Assembly: GCA_023389575.1 (NCBI GenBank)
Contig: JAEWEG010000018.1
Coordinates: 186,001-250,000 of the forward strand
Direction of reading: 5' to 3'
Origin: Chloroflexota bacterium
GTDB taxonomy: Bacteria; Chloroflexota; Chloroflexia; Thermomicrobiales; UBA6265
DNA: 64,000 nt
How positions within the stretch are numbered: position 1 is the first letter of the stretch; every line of letters begins with the position of its first letter. The translations under genes and the position numbers were made by a program. Below the pieces are notes generated by a model. That model had not been told where the DNA came from. It saw only the letters and a list, made by a program, of their open reading frames with translations, and made no database searches. Below are positions 59,599 through 64,000 of this stretch, piece after piece.

Positions 59599-60307
59599 CG
59601 CCGCGAACCTCGGCCTGGTAATCGGCCTCCGAGCCGATCCAGACCGAGCCGTCAGCGTAGTGTTCCTTCTTCCAGATCGGCACGATCTCCTTGATCCGGT
59701 CGATGGCGTATTCGGCCGCCGCGAACGCCTCGGCCCGGTGCGCCGACGCCGTGGCGATCACCACGCTGGCGACGCCGGGTTCCAGGTAGCCGGTGCGATG
59801 GTGGATCGCCACCCGCATGCCGGGCCAGCGCTCCACGATCTCGACGCCGATCACCCCGAGCTGCTTCTCGGCGGCCGGGGCGTACGCCTCGTAGTCGAGC
59901 GCGATCACGGCGCGGCCGCGCGCATGATTCCGGACCGTGCCGGTGAAGGTCACGATCGCCCCGGCATCGTCGGCCGCGACGAGCGCTTCCACGTCCCGAG
60001 GATCGAGTGGCTCTTCGGTGATGGCGAACAGCTTCGACGGGGCATCGCCTCCGCTGACCGGCGGAATGAACGCGACCTCGTCACCGTCCTGGAGGACGTA
60101 ATCGGGTTCAACGTAATCCTCGTTCACCATTAGCATCATCGAGCGACGCAGGCCCGCCAGGCGCGGATGATCGGCGGTCACCAGCGGGTAGACCTCGGAG
60201 ACGTGCGTGCCCTCCGGAACGGCGATGGACTCCTCGCCCTTGCCCAAATGCTCCCGCAGGATGGCGAAATACCGGACGCGAATCGTGATGGTGGGGTTCG
60301 AGGACAC
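59585..60307 (-). CDS. moaX: Fused molybdopterin synthase MoaD-MoaE (MoaX)
   Basis: 240 residues from GTG 60307, with GCGGAG 6 nt upstream. Residues 1-87 are MoaD (ITIRVRYFAILREHLGK to AFIPPVSGG), ending in the Gly-Gly that becomes the thiocarboxylate. Residues 91-240 are MoaE (FTGTVRNHARGR, IHHRTGYLEPG, IVPIWKKEHYADGS). Gly-Gly at 86-87 is internal, so the chain must be cut there, as described for M. tuberculosis MoaX. It makes molybdopterin dithiolene; moeA lies 2.8 kb away. Confidence 0.93.
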   Translation of the reverse strand: MSSNPTITIRVRYFAILREHLGKGEESIAVPEGTHVSEVYPLVTADHPRLAGLRRSMMLMVNEDYVEPDYVLQDGDEVAFIPPVSGGDAPSKLFAITEEPLDPRDVEALVAADDAGAIVTFTGTVRNHARGRAVIALDYEAYAPAAEKQLGVIGVEIVERWPGMRVAIHHRTGYLEPGVASVVIATASAHRAEAFAAAEYAIDRIKEIVPIWKKEHYADGSVWIGSEADYQAEVRGAMPD

Positions 60308-60403
60308 GCGGTACTCCGCTTGCTACATGGGCACGGCGTCACGCCATGCACCCGTCAAAACTGGCTCATTTACAAGGAAGCCGGGAAAACACGATTGTTG
60401 TCG

Positions 60404-60516
60404 CCTGGTAGCGGCGAAGCTTGTCTTCGCCCAGCGCCGGGATGCGAACGCCAAGCCTTGAAGGGCTTTTCCGGAGCCACGGCTGCCTGGCGGAGATAAA
60501 CTCCGCCGCTACCAGG
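60404..60516. repeat. Branched inverted-repeat element (113 bp)
   Basis: Ends pair perfectly over 13 bp (CCTGGTAGCGGCG at 60404-60416 with its complement at 60504-60516). Inside are GGCGAAG-CTTGT-CTTCGCC, AAGCC-N6-GGCTT and GGCGGAG-ATAAA-CTCCGCC, so the strand can fold into a multi-arm junction. It lies between moaX and a small gene; no coding capacity. Confidence 0.7.
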
Positions 60517-60579
60517 AATGCTGCGGGCTCATTCGCACTCCGAATCAGAAACCGATATCCGGCCCTGGACTGAAATCGC

Positions 60580-60798
60580 TTACAGATTCCGCTTCAGCAC
60601 CGCCCGGAGACCTTCCGCGATGGCGCGGTGGTGGTTTCGGAGCTCGGCGAACAACGCGGCGATGTCGTCCTCGCCGGCCTCCCGGGCGTCTTCGGTATAG
60701 CGATCCAGGACGTCTTCGCTTTGGAGCAGCGTCGCCAACGTGGTGATCACGTTGTACTCTACATCACTCACGACGTAGTCACGTTCCTTGTCGGTCAT
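60580..60798 (-). CDS. Small hypothetical helical protein
   Basis: 72 residues; GAGGG lies 5 nt upstream of the ATG. Mostly helical: VEYNVITTLATLLQSEDVLDRY, then EAGEDDIAALFAELRNHHRAIAEGLRAVL. The pattern recalls a short ferritin-like or DUF helix pair, but no metal-ligand set is complete. Downstream of the S9 peptidase on the same strand. No function assigned. Confidence 0.6.
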   Translation of the reverse strand: MTDKERDYVVSDVEYNVITTLATLLQSEDVLDRYTEDAREAGEDDIAALFAELRNHHRAIAEGLRAVLKRNL

Positions 60799-60977
60799 GT
60801 GGCCCTCGTTCGTTGATCGGGTGGCGTCGTCAAGTCGTGCACGGAGCCGGTTGCGCTGTCCGTGACGAGTATCGATTAAGGGTATCGTACCCGGTCAGCC
60901 CATGGATGGTGCGACCCTTAACGCGCGCTGGTCCGTATCGAACCCCGGAGGGACGCCGCCCCGCTCGCCTCACCTCC

Positions 60978-63047
60978 CTACAAATGCGTCTCGAACCACC
61001 CCAGCGTTCGCTCCAGGCGTTCCACCCGGTGCTTCGGCGCGCCATTGCGGCTGAGGCCGTGGCTTTCGTTGGCGAAGCGCACGAACTCTACCTCCCGGCG
61101 GAGGCGCTTGAGGGCGATGAAGAGTTGCTCGGCCTGCTCCATCGGGCAGCGGTAGTCATTCTCGCTGTGGATGATCAGCAGCGGCGCGGTGATGTTCGCC
61201 ACATGCTTCAGCGGCGACAGGTCCCAGTATTTCTCGATGTTGTCCCAGGGCGTGCCGAGTTCCGGATCGAAGGACACCAGCCCGATGTCGTCGGTGCCAT
61301 ACATGCTGGCCATGTTCGAAATGCTTCGATCGGTCACCGCCGCCTTGAATCGGTCCGTGGTGCCCAGCATCCAGTTGGTGATGTACCCACCGTAGGAACC
61401 ACCAGTGATGCCGATCCGGCTCTCGTCGATGCCGCCCAGCGAGACGACATGGTCGACGGCAGCGAGGAAGTCCGGCGAATCGGCCACGCCCCACGCGGCG
61501 CAGACCTCCTGTGCGAACTCCTCGCCATAGCCCATGCTCCCGCGCGGATTGATGTAGACCAGCGCCAATCCTCGCGCCGCGTAGAGTTGGAGTTCGTGGA
61601 AGAAGCAGGGGCTGAACTGGGCGTGCGGTCCACCGTGCACGTTCAGGATCAGCGGAACCTTCGGTCCGTCCGGCGTGTTGCCGCCGGGCCGCAGCAACCA
61701 GCCCTGGATCGCCCGGCCGTTGGATTCCACCCAGAACTCTTCCGGCGAGGCGATGCCGATTTCAGCCAGCCATGCATCGTTGAAGGGAGAAAGGGTGGTC
61801 TCGGAATCACCCGAGACTACCCGGAGGCTGGCCGGCGTGGTCGGGTCGGTGACCGCGATCACCAGGTCCTTGCCGCCCTTGAGATGGTCGAACGCGGTGA
61901 CATGCCGGTTGTCGCCGGTACGCACCGTCGCGTCGCCCTTCCGGGCATGGAACCGCACCACCCGCGTGACGCCGCGGTCGCTGACCAGGGCATCGATCGC
62001 CTTGCCGTCCGGAGTCCAACGCATCGTCGGGCCAGCGGCCGGTCCGTTTGGACCGCTCATCGACGAGTCGCCGATTGTGCGATCGAGCGATTCCGTCAGG
62101 CAGGAGAGCTTTCCGCCCCCGGCCCCGATCACGTACAGCCTGCTGTTTTGCACGAAAGGGATGTCGGTTTCATTGCCGGCCAGCGCGAGCGTCGCCCCAT
62201 CCGGCGACCAGGCGAGCGACCGCCAGGTTCCCGTCCCGGCGGTTAACCTGCGCGGATTCCCGCCGCCCGCGGGGATGGTCCAGACATCGTTCAGACGGGA
62301 AAGGTCCCATTCCGGATCGCGATTGGCGATGAACGCGATCTCGCTTCCCGCTGGCGACCAGGCGGGCGATTCGTGGTCGAAATCGCCGCTGGTGAGTTGA
62401 ACCGGTTCCGCGTCCTGCTCCAGCGCGTCGATCGTGAAGATGTGCGTTCGCTTGTCGTCGAGAAACCCCTTGCCATCGAACTTGTAGCGCGCGGAGCGGA
62501 TCACCTTCACGTCACGCTCGGCGTCGAATCCCTCCGGATCGACCAGGCTGGTGAAGACGAGATGCCGGCTGTCCGGCGACCACACCGGCCCGGAAACGCC
62601 GTTGTCGAGGTCGGTAGCCTGCCGGGCTTCGCCACCGGCCACCGGCAGAATCCACAACTGGGGAGCCTTGGTTTGTCGCTTCGAGGTGAAGGCGATCCAT
62701 TGGCCGTCGGGAGACCAGCGAGGGGAGCCATCGTTCCACTGACCGGTCGTCAGTTGCCGTGGTTCGCTGCCGTCCAGCGGGAACAGCCAGATCGCGGCGC
62801 GGTACTCGTTCGCCTCGCGGTCGATGTGCTGCACCGCCGCCACCACCTGGCGGCCATCGGGACTGACGTTGGGATCGCCCACGAGTTTCAGCGCGAAGAT
62901 GTCGTTGATTTCGATTGGCCGTCCGGCGCGCGTGGGGGCGGGCGGGGCATCCGCCGCCGAATCCGCGTATGACCAGTCTGGCTCCAGGCCGGCGCGAAGC
63001 GTCTTGAGGGTTTTCTTCGAGGAGGTTCGTTTTCCGGCTTTGGCCAA
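60978..63047 (-). CDS. S9 family peptidase (acylaminoacyl-peptidase type)
   Basis: 689 residues from TTG 63047 (AAGGAT 7-8 nt upstream); the frame begins at TTG 63077 without SD. A basic N-terminus precedes a seven-bladed beta-propeller with repeated WSPDG units (PRWSPDGQWIAFTS, PVWSPDSRHLVFTS, AWSPAGSEIAFIA), then the alpha/beta hydrolase domain. Ser is in GITGGSYGGYITNW, Asp in IHSENDYRCP, His in NESHGLSRNG. A cytoplasmic serine peptidase of the prolyl oligopeptidase clan that cuts short peptides. Confidence 0.95.
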   Translation of the reverse strand: MAKAGKRTSSKKTLKTLRAGLEPDWSYADSAADAPPAPTRAGRPIEINDIFALKLVGDPNVSPDGRQVVAAVQHIDREANEYRAAIWLFPLDGSEPRQLTTGQWNDGSPRWSPDGQWIAFTSKRQTKAPQLWILPVAGGEARQATDLDNGVSGPVWSPDSRHLVFTSLVDPEGFDAERDVKVIRSARYKFDGKGFLDDKRTHIFTIDALEQDAEPVQLTSGDFDHESPAWSPAGSEIAFIANRDPEWDLSRLNDVWTIPAGGGNPRRLTAGTGTWRSLAWSPDGATLALAGNETDIPFVQNSRLYVIGAGGGKLSCLTESLDRTIGDSSMSGPNGPAAGPTMRWTPDGKAIDALVSDRGVTRVVRFHARKGDATVRTGDNRHVTAFDHLKGGKDLVIAVTDPTTPASLRVVSGDSETTLSPFNDAWLAEIGIASPEEFWVESNGRAIQGWLLRPGGNTPDGPKVPLILNVHGGPHAQFSPCFFHELQLYAARGLALVYINPRGSMGYGEEFAQEVCAAWGVADSPDFLAAVDHVVSLGGIDESRIGITGGSYGGYITNWMLGTTDRFKAAVTDRSISNMASMYGTDDIGLVSFDPELGTPWDNIEKYWDLSPLKHVANITAPLLIIHSENDYRCPMEQAEQLFIALKRLRREVEFVRFANESHGLSRNGAPKHRVERLERTLGWFETHL

Positions 63048-63092
63048 TGAAGGATCCTTTCGGGACTGGAATCGCAAATAAGAGGCGAACGA

Positions 63093-64000
63093 CTATCGCG
63101 CTTCGTCCGCCTCGGGGCCGCGCGGCGCGGCCAGCAGCATTGCTTCCACCGTTTCGCCCGGCATGTAGGGATGCTCCCGAGGCTTGATGATCAGGAAGGC
63201 GTTGATATCGATGAACGAGGCGAGCCGAGACGACGCCTGACGGCCCGTGTTCCGGCCGGTCAGCCGGCCGTCGTTCGCCACCGACACGATGCCTCGCTGG
63301 TATTCGATCCGGTCGGAAGCCTCCACTTCATCCTCCAGCACCACCGGAACGAGGGGGCGGTCCACTTCCCGCGCGCCCAGCATCTGGCGGATCGCCGGGC
63401 GGATGAAAACCTCGAACGTCACCAGTGACGAGACCGGGTTCCCCGGCAGGCCGAAGAACAGCGCGTTCCCGCTGGTGGCGAAATTGAGCGGCTTGCCCGG
63501 CTTCAGGTACAGGCGCCGGAAGTGCACCTCGATGCCTGGGTCTTCGATCAGCAGCGCCTTGACCAGGTCGAGATCGCCCATCGAGACACCGCCCGAGGTG
63601 ATCACGATGTCATCGGCGGCCAGTCGCTCGTGAATGAAGGCTTCCAGTTCGTCGCGCTTGTCGGGAGCCTTCCCGGCGAAGATGATCTCGCACCCCTCGG
63701 CCAGCAACGCGGCTGACAGGCTGAACCGGTTCGAATCCCGGATTTGACCCGGTCCCAGCGGTTCGCCTGGCTCCACCAGTTCGTCCCCGGTCGACAGCAC
63801 GCTCACACGGGGCCGTCTGGTCACGTTCACCGGCGTGATGCCGAGATTCGCGATCAGGCCAATCTCCGCTGGTCCGAGCACGGTTCCCGCGGACAGGATC
63901 AGATCGCCCTTGCGGACATCCGAGCCGATCGGCCTGATGTTCTCCCCCGGTTGCACGTCTTCCTGGTGGATGACGACGTGGTCTTCCTTGAGATCGGTCG
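63093..64000 (-). CDS. moeA: Molybdopterin molybdenumtransferase, 5' part outside window
   Basis: About 302 residues are visible; the frame is open to base 64000, so the start lies beyond the edge (a GTG at 63956 is internal). MoeA features: DVQPGENIRPIGSDVRKGD, RVSVLSTGDELVEPGEPLGPGQIRDSN, TSGGVSMGDLDLVK, LYLKPGKPLNFA and FGLPGNPVSSLVTFEVF. It inserts molybdate into adenylylated molybdopterin. With moaX it is the cofactor supply for Mo enzymes such as the hydroxylase at 38.9-41.6 kb. Confidence 0.97.
   Translation of the reverse strand, partial: TDLKEDHVVIHQEDVQPGENIRPIGSDVRKGDLILSAGTVLGPAEIGLIANLGITPVNVTRRPRVSVLSTGDELVEPGEPLGPGQIRDSNRFSLSAALLAEGCEIIFAGKAPDKRDELEAFIHERLAADDIVITSGGVSMGDLDLVKALLIEDPGIEVHFRRLYLKPGKPLNFATSGNALFFGLPGNPVSSLVTFEVFIRPAIRQMLGAREVDRPLVPVVLEDEVEASDRIEYQRGIVSVANDGRLTGRNTGRQASSRLASFIDINAFLIIKPREHPYMPGETVEAMLLAAPRGPEADEAR

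Overview
The window is GC-rich bacterial chromosome carrying ordinary core genes. Several clues point to Chloroflexota, probably near Thermomicrobia/Sphaerobacter. These are Tat-exported proteins with Pro/Ala/Thr linkers of the 'ATPEATP' type, many GTG/TTG starts with good Shine-Dalgarno (SD) sequences, GA-rich dispersed repeats, and small families familiar from that phylum. This placement is an inference; no rRNA gene is present, and I see no tRNA, CRISPR array, transposase or prophage.

Layout. 1-3.1 kb: pta (cut by the left edge) and ackA. 3.1-6.2 kb: two tandem HicB-like/DinB proteins, then a PadR regulator with its HAAS-type membrane partner. 6.2-10.1 kb: the hrcA-grpE-dnaK heat-shock operon with a perfect CIRCE element and no dnaJ. 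10.3-20.2 kb: HD phosphohydrolase, proline dehydrogenase, LuxR-type HTH, a YkvA/cysteine-motif pair, CYTH protein, a degenerate alpha/beta hydrolase, SDR, 8-oxoguanine deaminase-like amidohydrolase and GNAT. 20.4-25.4 kb: a fatty-acid synthesis operon with two divergent ketosynthases, FabD and an SDR. 25.5-29.7 kb: sulfurtransferase, then mreD-mrdA. 30.5-34.3 kb: MBL-Rieske fusion, methylmalonyl-CoA epimerase, a lower-GC island of three small unknown genes, and an HD protein. 34.4-38.6 kb: fucU, an enolase-superfamily enzyme, a type I sulfatase and a Tat protein. 38.9-41.6 kb: a Tat-exported molybdenum hydroxylase (iorBA type). 42-47 kb: VOC and DUF1905 proteins, RecQ, and the methylmalonyl-CoA mutase catalytic subunit. 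47.2-50.3 kb: prmC and prfA, separated by an exported cyclase. 50.6-54 kb: a TetM-like GTPase and a Gfo/Idh/MocA oxidoreductase. 54.1-56.3 kb: multicopper oxidase and lipoprotein. 56.5-59.6 kb: RNA ligase/phosphodiesterase, pheA, MqnA-like and YbaK-like proteins. 59.6-64 kb: MoaD-MoaE fusion, S9 peptidase and moeA (cut by the right edge).

Connections. moaX and moeA supply molybdopterin for enzymes such as the Tat-exported hydroxylase. The epimerase and the mutase subunit belong to one propionate/methylmalonyl pathway although they lie 13 kb apart. fucU, the enolase-superfamily enzyme and the sulfatase suggest use of sulfated deoxysugars. Long perfect hairpins separate many convergent units and probably act as terminators.

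The least explained parts are the three-gene island at 32.8-33.7 kb, the branched inverted-repeat element at 60.4 kb, a pair of covarying hairpins at 32.66 and 38.73 kb, the triad-less alpha/beta hydrolase, and the MqnA-like gene beside pheA. I found no clear new multi-gene defence or biosynthetic system. The small-gene island is the best candidate for something undescribed.
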